Below are positions 16,424 through 24,127 of a DNA stretch of 64,000 nucleotides, in pieces. The translations under genes and the position numbers were made by a program. This stretch comes from Streptomonospora nanhaiensis (GTDB lineage: Bacteria > Actinomycetota > Actinomycetes > Streptosporangiales > Streptosporangiaceae): positions 4,836,001 to 4,900,000 of the forward strand of contig NZ_CP113264.1 in assembly GCF_026642255.1 (NCBI RefSeq), written 5' to 3'. Every line of letters starts with the position of its first letter. The first letter of the stretch is position 1. Below the pieces are notes generated by a model. That model worked only from the letters and a program-made list of their open reading frames with translations, did no database searches and was not told the DNA's origin.

Positions 16424-17383
16424 GTGACCGTTCTGGTTCTCACCCGCCCGCTGGATCCCACCGCCGACCTGGTCATCCACGAACTCCACCGGAGCGGAAC
16501 ACCGGTTCTCCGCTGTGATCCCGGGGACTTTCCCGGAACGCTCGAATTGGAGGCCCGCATCTCGACGACAGGAGCGGTCACGGGCACCTTGCGCACGCAA
16601 GAGCGCGAAGTGGACCTCGCAGAGATTCGTTCGGTGTATCACCGGCGTCCCACCTCTCCACGCTCGCATCCGGCACTGGACGAACGCGATCGGCTGTGGT
16701 CGGAGCGTGAGGCCGGCGCCGGGCTCAACGGTGTACTCGACGCGCTCAACTGCCGATGGATCAACCGCCCGCGCCACAACACTGCAGCAGAACGCAAGCC
16801 ACGACAGCTCGTAGCAGCGGCACGCGTCGGGCTGAGCGTGCCGGAAAGCCTTGTGACCAACACGGTGGAGGCCGCGCGCGAGTTCGCCGCCACAGCCCGC
16901 ACCATGGTCTACAAGTCCATGACAGGTGGTCCTACCCCTGGTGAAGCCCTTGAGAGAGCTGAGGCCCTCTACACCACAATCGTCACTGCGGACGAGCTGA
17001 CACCCGGCGTGGGACACACCGCACACCTGTTCCAGGTGTGGGTCGACAAAGCCTACGAGGTACGGGTCACGGTGGCCGGGGAAATGGTGTTCGCGGTTCG
17101 CATCGATGCCGCCAGCCCGACCGCGCGCATCGACTGGAGGGCCGACTACCGGCATCTCTCCTACCTACCGGTCGAGCCTCCCGCAGAGGTGTCCAAAGCG
17201 GTCAGGAAGCTGATGCGTGAGCTCCATCTGACTTTCGGGGCCCTCGACTTCGTAGTGACACCTGATGGCAGGTGGGTGTTCCTGGAACTCAATCCCAACG
17301 GCCAATGGGGATGGATACAGCTCGCCACGGGCCTCCCCATCGCCGAGGCGATAGCCGACAACCTACGAGAAAGCAGTCTGTGA
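16424..17383 (+). CDS. tgmB: ATP-grasp ribosomal peptide maturase (TgmB-like)
   Basis: 319 residues from a GTG start. RimK/MvdD-like ATP-grasp ligase: N-terminal pre-ATP-grasp fold ending in VYHRRPTSP, CRWINRPRHN and the KPRQLVAAARVGLSVPESL segment, ATP-grasp core with VYKSMTGGP, and the metal-binding tail FLELNPNGQWGWIQ. Family members activate Asp/Glu side chains as acyl-phosphates and form ester or amide macrocycles in the precursor. The stop TGA overlaps the ATG of the methyltransferase gene (TGATG), so the two are translated together. Confidence 0.9.
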   Translation: MTVLVLTRPLDPTADLVIHELHRSGTPVLRCDPGDFPGTLELEARISTTGAVTGTLRTQEREVDLAEIRSVYHRRPTSPRSHPALDERDRLWSEREAGAGLNGVLDALNCRWINRPRHNTAAERKPRQLVAAARVGLSVPESLVTNTVEAAREFAATARTMVYKSMTGGPTPGEALERAEALYTTIVTADELTPGVGHTAHLFQVWVDKAYEVRVTVAGEMVFAVRIDAASPTARIDWRADYRHLSYLPVEPPAEVSKAVRKLMRELHLTFGALDFVVTPDGRWVFLELNPNGQWGWIQLATGLPIAEAIADNLRESSL

Positions 17384-18522
17384 TGCCCTCACCCTCTTCC
17401 GGACAGACACCGGCTCCCCCCGGGCACGCCGACCGATTGGCCGCGGAACTGGTCACCAAGGGCAGCCTCCGTTCCCCGGCGTGGCGTCACGCCTTCGCCA
17501 CCGTTCCGCGGCACTTGTTCGTGCCGGCATTCCACGTTCGCACCGCGAAGGGCACTGCTTCCTACACCGATGAGGCACCGGGCTGGCTGGAGGCGGTCTA
17601 CCGTGACGACACACTCATCACCAGGTTCTCTGACGAAGGACTGGCGGTCAGCTCCTCCACCGAACCCTCACTGATGGCTCTGATGCTGGAGAACCTCCAG
17701 TTGGAAGACGGCATGCGGGTCCTGGAGATAGGGACAGGGACCGGCTACAACGTCGCGTTGCTGAGCGAGCGTCTGGGCTCAGGACTCGTGACGTCTCTGG
17801 ACCGAGATCCCGACCTGGTCGAACAGGCTCGCGCCGCCTTGGCCGCAGCTGGATACAGGCCCACCGTGGTCATCGGAGACGGGGCGGAAGGCTACCCGGG
17901 CAACGCACCCTACGACCGGCTACTGGCTACCTGCGGCCTCGGTCGTGTGCCGGTGTCCTGGCTGAGCCAGCTGAGCACTGATGGAATGATCCTCGCGAAC
18001 GTAGGACTGGGGTTGGTACGCCTGACCCGCAGGAGCCACCAGTTCGTTCAGGGACCTTTTCTGCCGCAGGCGGCGGGTTTCATGCGACTGCGATCCCCTC
18101 TCGCCTCCGGGGTTCCCACCCTCGACAGGGTGCTTGCCGCCACAGGCGGTGACCCCGATGAAGTTCAGCACTTCGAGGATGTACCGGGACTCGACGACCA
18201 CTTCATGTCCGAGTTCCTGCTGTCCCTGCTTCTGCCTTCCGGGCTTCGTGTCATTCGGCACGAGCCGGGCGGTGCAGTCCACTGTGTGCTGGACGGCGCT
18301 TCAGGAGCGTGGTTCCGAGCCATCGTGTCCCCGGACGGACAGGTGTCGGTGGCCCTCAAGGGAAGCGCGCAGAAGTGGAAGCTGTTCGCCGAGATGTTGG
18401 GTGTGTGGGCCCGGGAGGGCCGCCCCGGTATCGATCGCTACTGGTTGACGGTCGACCGCTCCGGTGAACACCGTCTCTGCCTCGACGGACCGCGCGGACG
18501 CTACGGCTGGGATCTCGACTGA
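17383..18522 (+). CDS. PIMT-like protein-L-isoaspartate O-methyltransferase of the graspetide locus
   Basis: 379 residues. The N-terminal 230 match the PIMT fold: FATVPRHLFVPAF, the variant substrate loop SSSTEPSLMALML, SAM motif I MRVLEIGTGTGYN, acidic loop SLDRDPDL and motif GDGAEGYPGNAPYDRLLA. An extra C-terminal domain of about 150 residues is typical of RiPP-associated PIMTs rather than repair enzymes. In fuscimiditide-type clusters such enzymes methylate one Asp of the cyclised graspetide, which then closes to an aspartimide. By analogy this protein completes the product here; the modified Asp is not known. Confidence 0.85.
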   Translation: MPSPSSGQTPAPPGHADRLAAELVTKGSLRSPAWRHAFATVPRHLFVPAFHVRTAKGTASYTDEAPGWLEAVYRDDTLITRFSDEGLAVSSSTEPSLMALMLENLQLEDGMRVLEIGTGTGYNVALLSERLGSGLVTSLDRDPDLVEQARAALAAAGYRPTVVIGDGAEGYPGNAPYDRLLATCGLGRVPVSWLSQLSTDGMILANVGLGLVRLTRRSHQFVQGPFLPQAAGFMRLRSPLASGVPTLDRVLAATGGDPDEVQHFEDVPGLDDHFMSEFLLSLLLPSGLRVIRHEPGGAVHCVLDGASGAWFRAIVSPDGQVSVALKGSAQKWKLFAEMLGVWAREGRPGIDRYWLTVDRSGEHRLCLDGPRGRYGWDLD

Positions 18523-18545
18523 CCGCAGCCGCCGCACCCCGGAGG

Positions 18546-19671
18546 AAGACATCCCCCGCGTGCACGGGGAGCACGTGTTCTCTCATTTCCTGGACCTCCG
18601 CCGGACGGGTCCATCCCCGCGTGCGCGGGGAGCACTCCTCGAGGGAGTCGACGTACATCCCCGGCCGGGGACCATCCCCGCGTGCGCGGGGGCACTCCGA
18701 AAGATGATCAAGGACGGTGGCGGAAACGGGACCATCCCCGCGTGCGCGGGGAGCACCTTGGCTGGATCGGCTGTTTGCCCTTCGACTGGGGACCATCCCC
18801 GCGTGCGCGGGGAGCACTCGTCGGGGGTCATCGTCGTCTTGCTCATCGGGGGACCATCCCCGCGTGCGCGGGGAGCACGTCGACACCGGGGCCGGTGGAT
18901 CCTTCGCAAGGGGACCATCCCCGCGTGCGCGGGGAGCACGCGCCTTGTCCGCCGCGGGTGTCGTAGTTGTGGGGACCATCCCCGCGTGCGCGGGGAGCAC
19001 CAGCTAGGCAGCGAGCGTGACGAGTCGGACGGGGGACCATCCCCGCGTGCGCGGGGAGCACAACGCCACCATGGCCTCACGCTCCTGGGGCAGGGGACCA
19101 TCCCCGCGTGCGCGGGGAGCACGTGGAGGAGGTCACCCCCGACGCACGGCCGGAGGGACCATCCCCGCGTGCGCGGGGAGCACGCGGTGCGCTCGGGCAG
19201 CAGCGGCGACCAGATGGGACCATCCCCGCGTGCGCGGGGAGCACTTAGTGTCGGCGGGGATGCGCCCCAGGGCGGCGGGACCATCCCCGCGTGCGCGGGG
19301 AGCACGCCACCTCACCCCCGCAGCGGGGGTGGCAGTGGGGACCATCCCCGCGTGCGCGGGGAGCACCGGGTGGGCGGACATCGGCTACAGCTGGGGATGG
19401 GACCATCCCCGCGTGCGCGGGGAGCACGGCAGACACACCCGCACATCCTCGCCCGATCCGGGACCATCCCCGCGTGCGCGGGGAGCACATGATCAGGTTT
19501 TGACAAGACTTGCTCATGTCGGGACCATCCCCGCGTGCGCGGGGAGCACCGCATGCTCTTCTCCAGATGTGAGTGGTGTTGGGGACCATCCCCGCGTGCG
19601 CGGGGAGCACGCGGACCTTGAGCAGTTCAACTGACCCGACCGGGGACCATCCCCGCGTGCGCGGGGAGCAC
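18546..19671 (-). CRISPR. CRISPR array 3, type I-E-like, 18 intact-length or near-intact repeats
   Basis: Eighteen repeats from 18607 to 19671 (plus-strand form begins GGGACCATCCCCGCG and ends GGGGAGCAC) plus a degenerate repeat at 18546-18574 (CATCCCCCGCGTGCACGGGG). Period 61 bp, 18 spacers counting that beside the degenerate copy. The consensus differs from arrays 1 and 2 at two positions. The repeat at 18668 has a one-base deletion (GCGCGGGGGCAC). The first intact repeat carries the GGTCC form of arrays 1 and 2 but ends CAC. Leader on the right; the array starts 23 bp after the methyltransferase gene, which faces it. Confidence 0.97.
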
Positions 19672-19745
19672 AGTGAATGACCTGGGACTCTACCAACGGT
19701 GAACGGTCGTTTTTCCAACTTCTCAAAAATTGGACACATGACCCG
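19672..19745 (-). promoter_or_regulatory. CRISPR array 3 leader
   Basis: Diverged version of the array 1/2 leader: ACTCTACCAACGGTGAACGG begins 16 nt from the last repeat at 19687, followed by TTTTTCCAACTTCT at 19710-19723. The same order and spacing support a common leader origin. Confidence 0.75.
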
Positions 19746-19833
19746 AAAACCGTCAATCAACCCACATGACTGCAAACGACTCCGCGGCCGCACCGGGCCA
19801 CGGTCGGAACCCCTGACTCCCGCCGGGACCGGC

Positions 19834-19856
19834 GGCCGGGGGACGCACCCCCGGCC
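19834..19856 (-). terminator. Hairpin after SLOG gene
   Basis: GGCCGGGGG (19834-19842) and CCCCCGGCC (19848-19856) form a perfect 9-bp stem with a 5-nt loop, 15 bp beyond the minus-strand stop at 19871. Confidence 0.6.
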
Positions 19857-19870
19857 GGGTCCCGCCCGGA

Positions 19871-20350
19871 CTACCCTCTGCGCGCCCCCTCGGGCCAGAT
19901 GACGTTCACGGGGATCCCCCGCTCGGTGGCGAGTCGCACCGCGTCGGCCGTTCCGCCCCCGCCGCCGGACGGCTGCCCGTCCCACACCGCGAAGAGCAGG
20001 TCGACCCCGCCGAGCACCGCCTCGTTGGCCTCCTCGTAGGCCTGGCGGCCCGCGGTCAGGCTCATGTACCGCACGTGGTGCGCGCGGACCAGCAGCCGGT
20101 CGAAGCCCCCGCGCGCCTCGGGGCCGACCTTGGCCTCGCGGTAGTCGGCGGAGGGGAGCACGACCTCCAGCTGCCCGCCGAGGTCGAGGACCTCCTCGGC
20201 GAAGAGCTGGTCCGCGCCGCGCGCGAGGCAGGAGATTCCGACGAGACCGCCCTCGGTGTAGTCTTCCAGTGCGTCTACTAGGGCTTTTCGTACCAGTTCC
20301 GCACTGTCAGCGGAGAGGTTCGAGTGGCCAGTGATTCCGATGCGCGTCAC
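19871..20350 (-). CDS. SLOG-superfamily nucleotide-binding protein
   Basis: 159 residues. ITGHSNLS at the N-terminus, GISCLARGADQLFAEEVLD, VVLPSADYREAK and the C-terminal LFAVWDGQPSGGGGGTADAV with VNVIWP fit the Rossmann-like SLOG fold (relatives of DprA, YpsA and LOG proteins) that binds nucleotides or nucleotide derivatives. SLOG proteins act as ligand sensors, including in defence and NAD-derived signalling systems. No effector domain is fused. The gene follows the XRE-TPR regulator after 20 bp, so they form one operon and may act together. Specific ligand unknown. Confidence 0.65.
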   Translation of the reverse strand: MTRIGITGHSNLSADSAELVRKALVDALEDYTEGGLVGISCLARGADQLFAEEVLDLGGQLEVVLPSADYREAKVGPEARGGFDRLLVRAHHVRYMSLTAGRQAYEEANEAVLGGVDLLFAVWDGQPSGGGGGTADAVRLATERGIPVNVIWPEGARRG

Positions 20351-20370
20351 TCTGTCCCATTCCTTTCCGT

Positions 20371-21843
20371 CTACTGGGCAAGCAGAGTACGCGATAACTC
20401 GTCACGCGCTTCGGCCACGGTGGGCTGACGGTGGAACGCGGCCGACTCGGTGTACCAGTCGTGTATGCGCCGGCGCACCCTCCCCGAGTCGAGCGAGCGC
20501 TGCATGTCCGCGGCCTGCCTGACGACCCGCACCGACTCCTCCGGTTCGTCGAGCAGCAGGTAGGTGCGCCCGAGTCCGACGAGGTCGAAGGCCCTGCTGC
20601 GCTTCTTGGCGGGGTCGCGCAGCCTGAGCGCCCGGCCGATGTGCCGGGCGGACTCCTCCGCGAACCTGCGCCGCGCGGCCCGGTCCTCCTGACCTCCCGC
20701 GAGGTCCCGGTAGCGCGCCCCCACGACCCCCGACAGCTCGGCGTGGTCGAAGTTGCGCGCCCAGTCCGGCACCTCCCCGCCCCCTCCCCCGTCGAGCAGC
20801 TCCTCGGCCTGGGAGACGGTGCGCCGGTAGGCCTCGGTCCGGCCCATACGGGCGTACGACCAGCCCTCGCGGGTGCGCAGCATCGCGAGGACCCGTTCGG
20901 GGGCGCGGTGGGCGTGCGCGCTGTCCAGCGCCAGCCGCGAGATGTCGAGGGCGTCGTCGGGGCGGTGCAGGTCCAGCATCTGGCGGGCCATGTCGGCGAG
21001 CACGCCGACCCCGTACAGGCGGTGTTCGGGTCCCGCCTGGTGGATGGCCCGCAGCGAGAAGGTGTAGTACTTCTGCGCGGTGGGGTGGTCCCCGGCGTCG
21101 TAGGACATGGCCGCGACGATCTTGGAGAGTTCGGCCATGACCGTGAACAGCCTGGCCTGGACGGGCGCGGGCTGGGCCTCCTCGACCAGTTCGGAGACCT
21201 CCGACAGTTGTCCGATCACCGCCTTGCGGCGGATTCCCAGGCGCCACCTGTCGTCCCAGTGGCGCAGCGCCACGGTGGCGGCCTCGATCCTCCCCAGTTC
21301 CGATTCCCCGATGGTGCTGGGCCCGTGGCCGGAACCGGCCAGTGTGGGAAGCAGCCAGTGTTCCAGCACTTCCGTCAATGTGGCGCCCATGATGAGAGCA
21401 CCACCGACCGCGAATGCGTCCCTGCGTTTCATCAGATCCTTCAGCGTGATCTCGGCGATGTCCTGCGCTGTTCTCGGCGCAGACCACAATTCGTCCATGC
21501 CGTGCGCTGAAGTGCCTGTACCCCGATCCGCGCCGATATCGCCACCGTCCGATTCGGCGAGTCCGAGAAGCCGGCGGGCGTCGGAGGGCATCGACAGCCC
21601 GTCGGCGAGGCGCCGCCAGGTGCGCAGGGCCGTCACGGAGCGCCGTCCGGCCATGATCGCGCTCACGTGCGGCTGGGCGAGGTCGGTGGCGGCGCCGATC
21701 GCCTGCTGGCTGGCGCCTGTGTACTGCCTGACCAGGCGAAAAAGGGCGCCCGCGTCCTGGTCGGCGAGGGATCGGCGCACGTCGGCGCGGGACCAGAAGG
21801 TGCGTGGCGGAGTCGGGCGGGGGGTGACCGGTAACTCGGGCAT
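20371..21843 (-). CDS. XRE helix-turn-helix regulator with TPR-like repeats
   Basis: 490 residues. The XRE HTH is at about residues 30-90 (LFRLVRQYTGASQQAIGAA, DLAQPHVSAIMAGRRSV). After a short linker the protein is almost entirely helical with TPR-like units (AQKYYTFSLRAIHQAG, LADMARQMLDLHRPDDALDI, LRTREGWSYARMGRTEAY). This HTH-plus-TPR layout is typical of actinomycete quorum- or starvation-linked regulators in which the TPR part binds a peptide or partner. It precedes the SLOG gene in an operon and is divergent from the peptide/PIMT locus, so it may respond to that peptide; this is inference. Confidence 0.82.
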   Translation of the reverse strand: MPELPVTPRPTPPRTFWSRADVRRSLADQDAGALFRLVRQYTGASQQAIGAATDLAQPHVSAIMAGRRSVTALRTWRRLADGLSMPSDARRLLGLAESDGGDIGADRGTGTSAHGMDELWSAPRTAQDIAEITLKDLMKRRDAFAVGGALIMGATLTEVLEHWLLPTLAGSGHGPSTIGESELGRIEAATVALRHWDDRWRLGIRRKAVIGQLSEVSELVEEAQPAPVQARLFTVMAELSKIVAAMSYDAGDHPTAQKYYTFSLRAIHQAGPEHRLYGVGVLADMARQMLDLHRPDDALDISRLALDSAHAHRAPERVLAMLRTREGWSYARMGRTEAYRRTVSQAEELLDGGGGGEVPDWARNFDHAELSGVVGARYRDLAGGQEDRAARRRFAEESARHIGRALRLRDPAKKRSRAFDLVGLGRTYLLLDEPEESVRVVRQAADMQRSLDSGRVRRRIHDWYTESAAFHRQPTVAEARDELSRTLLAQ

Positions 21844-21996
21844 TCATACCGCCGGTGTATATCGGCTCGGAATTCCAGGGGCAGGGGCGGACGTCGTTAC
21901 ATCTCCATAGACATCCTTACCCGGAATCGCTTGCCCCCGAAATGGGCGGAAGACCCTGTTTCCGTCTTCTTCGGCGGAGCGCCGAGGAGCGAGATC

Positions 21997-22155
21997 ATGA
22001 ACCCCACCCCCCACGACGGGCACGGCAGGAACGGTGGCGGCCACAAGCCCGGAGCCGCCGTTTCCGCCACGTGCGCACTCTCCGTTTCCACTACCTGCGA
22101 ATACTCCCTTCCGTCTCTGGACGGGGACCCGGCTTCCGGCGGGGCCGACCGATGA
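21997..22155 (+). CDS. 52-residue candidate RiPP precursor (imiditide-like)
   Basis: The ATG at 21997 has GAGGAG seven nt upstream, and the TGA overlaps the ATG of the PIMT-like gene (ATGA). The peptide begins MNPTPHDGHGRNGGGHKPG, continues with a Cys/Ser/Thr-rich part (ATCALSVSTTCEYSLPS) and ends LDGDPASGGADR. DG and DP steps, prone to aspartimide formation, lie near the C-terminus. There is no signal peptide or membrane segment. It does not match FxLD lanthipeptide precursors I know, and no lanthionine synthetase or ATP-grasp gene is adjacent. A substrate role for the coupled methyltransferase is inferred from overlap, size and composition. Confidence 0.6.
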   Translation: MNPTPHDGHGRNGGGHKPGAAVSATCALSVSTTCEYSLPSLDGDPASGGADR

Positions 22156-23297
22156 TCCCCGCGCACCGGAGACTCGTCGCCCGCCTGGCGGTGGACGGCG
22201 ACCTGTCCCCCGCCTGGCGGGGGGCGTTCGAGGCGGTGCCGCGCCACCTGTTCCTGCCGGACGTCATCGACGGGGACGGGGGCGGCCTCCCGGTGGACCG
22301 GCGCGACGACGAGACGCGGTGGTGGGAGGCCGCCTACGCCGACCTCCCGGTGGCCGCCCGGGTCGGCGGGGGCGTCGGGGACGGCCGGGGCCCCGGACAC
22401 CCGGTGACGGCCTCCCCGGCCCCCTCGGGGCTGGCCCGGGTGCTGGACCTGTTACAGGTGTCCCCGGGCATGCGGGTCCTGGAGATCGGCACGGGGACGG
22501 GCTACGGCGCGGCCCTGCTGTCGCACCGGCTCGGGGACGACGCCGTGACGTCGGTGGAGATCGACTTCGCGCTCGCCGAGAGCGCCCGGGTCTCGCTGAT
22601 GGCCGCCGGGTTCGCCCCGCTGGTGGTGAGCGGGGACGGCAAGTACGGCTGGGCGGCCAGGGCCCCGTTCGACCGGGTGTTCAGCTGTGTGGCCGTGCGG
22701 CGGGTCCCCTACGCGTGGGTGGCGCAGACGCAGCCCGGCGGGCGTGTGCTGACCACGTGGGCCAACTCCTTCCACGAGGGGGTGCTGGTCGACCTGGAGG
22801 TGGGCGCGTACGGCACGGCGCGCGGCCCGGTGGTGGGGGGCGGGCACGCGTGGGTCCGGCCGGCCCAGGACCCCCTGTCGCTGGTGGACACCTACGTGCG
22901 GGCGGACGCGGAGTTCTCGGTCACCCGGACCCGCCTGGGGCCGGAGGAGCCGATCCGGGACCCCCACGGGTCCTTCGCGGTCGGTGTGCGCATGCCCACG
23001 GTGGTGCACCGGACGCGGTTCGCCGAGGACCCCGCGGACCCGAGGTACACGGTCTACCTGATCGATCCGCACACGTGGTCGTGGGCCTCGTGGCACATCG
23101 ACCCCGAGTTCAAGGAAGAGGGCTACGAGGTCCGCCAGCACGGCCCGCGCCGGCTGTTCCACGAGCTCGAGGCCGCGCACGAGCTGTGGGTGGAGGCCGG
23201 CCGCCCGGAGCGCACCCGGTTCGGCCTGACCGTGGCCTTCGACCACCAGCTCGTGTGGCTGGACGACCCCCACGCCGTGTTCGCGTCCAGCCGGTGA
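22152..23297 (+). CDS. PIMT-like O-methyltransferase, second locus
   Basis: 381 residues. PIMT features in order: FEAVPRHLFLPD, substrate loop TASPAPSGLARVLDLL, SAM motif I MRVLEIGTGTGYG, GDGKYGWAARAPFDRVFS and the post-motif QTQPGGRVLTTW. A C-terminal domain of about 160 residues (including YTVYLIDPHTWSWASW and VEAGRPERTRFGLTV) resembles that of the graspetide-locus enzyme at 17383. Such two-domain PIMTs are associated with aspartimide-forming RiPP clusters (imiditides and aspartimidylated graspetides, lassos and lanthipeptides). The start at 22152 overlaps the peptide gene; a longer reading from 21855 is not credible. Confidence 0.85.
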   Translation: MIPAHRRLVARLAVDGDLSPAWRGAFEAVPRHLFLPDVIDGDGGGLPVDRRDDETRWWEAAYADLPVAARVGGGVGDGRGPGHPVTASPAPSGLARVLDLLQVSPGMRVLEIGTGTGYGAALLSHRLGDDAVTSVEIDFALAESARVSLMAAGFAPLVVSGDGKYGWAARAPFDRVFSCVAVRRVPYAWVAQTQPGGRVLTTWANSFHEGVLVDLEVGAYGTARGPVVGGGHAWVRPAQDPLSLVDTYVRADAEFSVTRTRLGPEEPIRDPHGSFAVGVRMPTVVHRTRFAEDPADPRYTVYLIDPHTWSWASWHIDPEFKEEGYEVRQHGPRRLFHELEAAHELWVEAGRPERTRFGLTVAFDHQLVWLDDPHAVFASSR

Positions 23298-23385
23298 TCC
23301 CCGCCGGGGCGGGCCCCTCCGTCCCGGCCCCTGCCAGACAGCCCCGGGCCACGGCCCGCCGCACAGCTCCAGAGGGAGAAGTCTC

Positions 23386-23877
23386 ATGTCCATCACGCCG
23401 TACAGTCCACAGACCGCCGCCCCCGGATGGCGGTGGAGTCCCCGCGTGTACCCGCGCGTCCCGACGGGGGCGAGCCGGGTGAGATCCGAGTTGCGCGCCG
23501 ACCTGGAGATGCTCACGAACGTCACGGAGGACCTGGTCTCGGACATGGTGCTCTGCGCGAGCGAGATGTTCTCGAGCGCGGTGGAGTACGCCGGGCCCGA
23601 CGCCCGCGGGGGCCGCATGCTCCGCACGCTGACCCTGTACGGCGTGCCCGGCCGGGGGTCGGTGCTGTGCCTGTCGATGGTCGGCGAGGGCGAGCAGAGC
23701 ACCGTGCCGCACTTCCCGTGCGAGGGCCTGGGCCAGGTGTGGCCGGACGTGGCCCTGGGGCAGGGGCTGGTCCTGATCGACCGCCTCGCGGAGCGCTGGG
23801 GCACGCGCCGGGCCCTGTTCCCCGACGAGGGGGTGGGCGCCGCGATCTGGGCGGAGTTCACGGTCCCCGCCGAGTGA
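23386..23877 (+). CDS. HATPase_c_2 (anti-sigma-kinase-like) protein lacking the N-box Asn
   Basis: 163 residues resembling the actinomycete SpoIIAB/RsbW-like ATPase family: DLVSDMVLCASEMFSSAVEY corresponds to the N-box helix, and GQGLVLIDRLAERWGTRR to the G2 box near the C-terminus. The N box normally reads ELVTNA with a Mg-coordinating Asn; here EMFSSA has Ser, so kinase activity is doubtful and a binding-only role possible. The ATG follows GGGAGAAGTCTC. It is 88 bp downstream of the PIMT gene in the same direction and may belong to the same unit. HATPase genes are common near actinomycete RiPP and regulatory clusters. Confidence 0.7.
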   Translation: MSITPYSPQTAAPGWRWSPRVYPRVPTGASRVRSELRADLEMLTNVTEDLVSDMVLCASEMFSSAVEYAGPDARGGRMLRTLTLYGVPGRGSVLCLSMVGEGEQSTVPHFPCEGLGQVWPDVALGQGLVLIDRLAERWGTRRALFPDEGVGAAIWAEFTVPAE

Positions 23878-23959
23878 CCCGGCGCCCCGCCGCTCTCCGC
23901 GGGCGCCCCTCACGACCGAAGCCTCCCGGCCCCGTACCAGGCCGGCACGTACGCGGGAG

Positions 23960-23992
23960 GGGTGCACCTGCACGCGCACCGCAGGTGCACCC
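23960..23992. terminator. Hairpin between convergent HATPase and TetR genes
   Basis: GGGTGCACCTGC (23960-23971) and GCAGGTGCACCC (23981-23992) form a perfect 12-bp stem with a 9-nt loop in the gap between convergent genes. Confidence 0.65.
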
Positions 23993-24127
23993 GCGCCCGT
24001 ACGGGGGAACACGGCCGTCGTCGCCCCGCGACGGGCCCGGCCGGGCCGTTCCCTTCCGGAAGCCCCCGGACGGACGGCCTCCCGGGCCGGGCGCGCGGCG
24101 GCGCCCGCCGCACCGCCCCGTCCCGGA

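Noticed and set aside
21855..22151. N-terminal 99-codon extension of the second PIMT gene
   Set aside because: It overlaps the peptide gene in another frame, has Arg/His/Pro-rich shadow composition, and the ATG at 22152 begins exactly where PIMT similarity starts.
21997..22155. FxLD-type lanthipeptide precursor as identity of the 52-residue peptide
   Set aside because: No F-x-L-D motif and no C-terminal Cys/Ser/Thr cluster of the known kind, and no lanthipeptide dehydratase or cyclase gene nearby.
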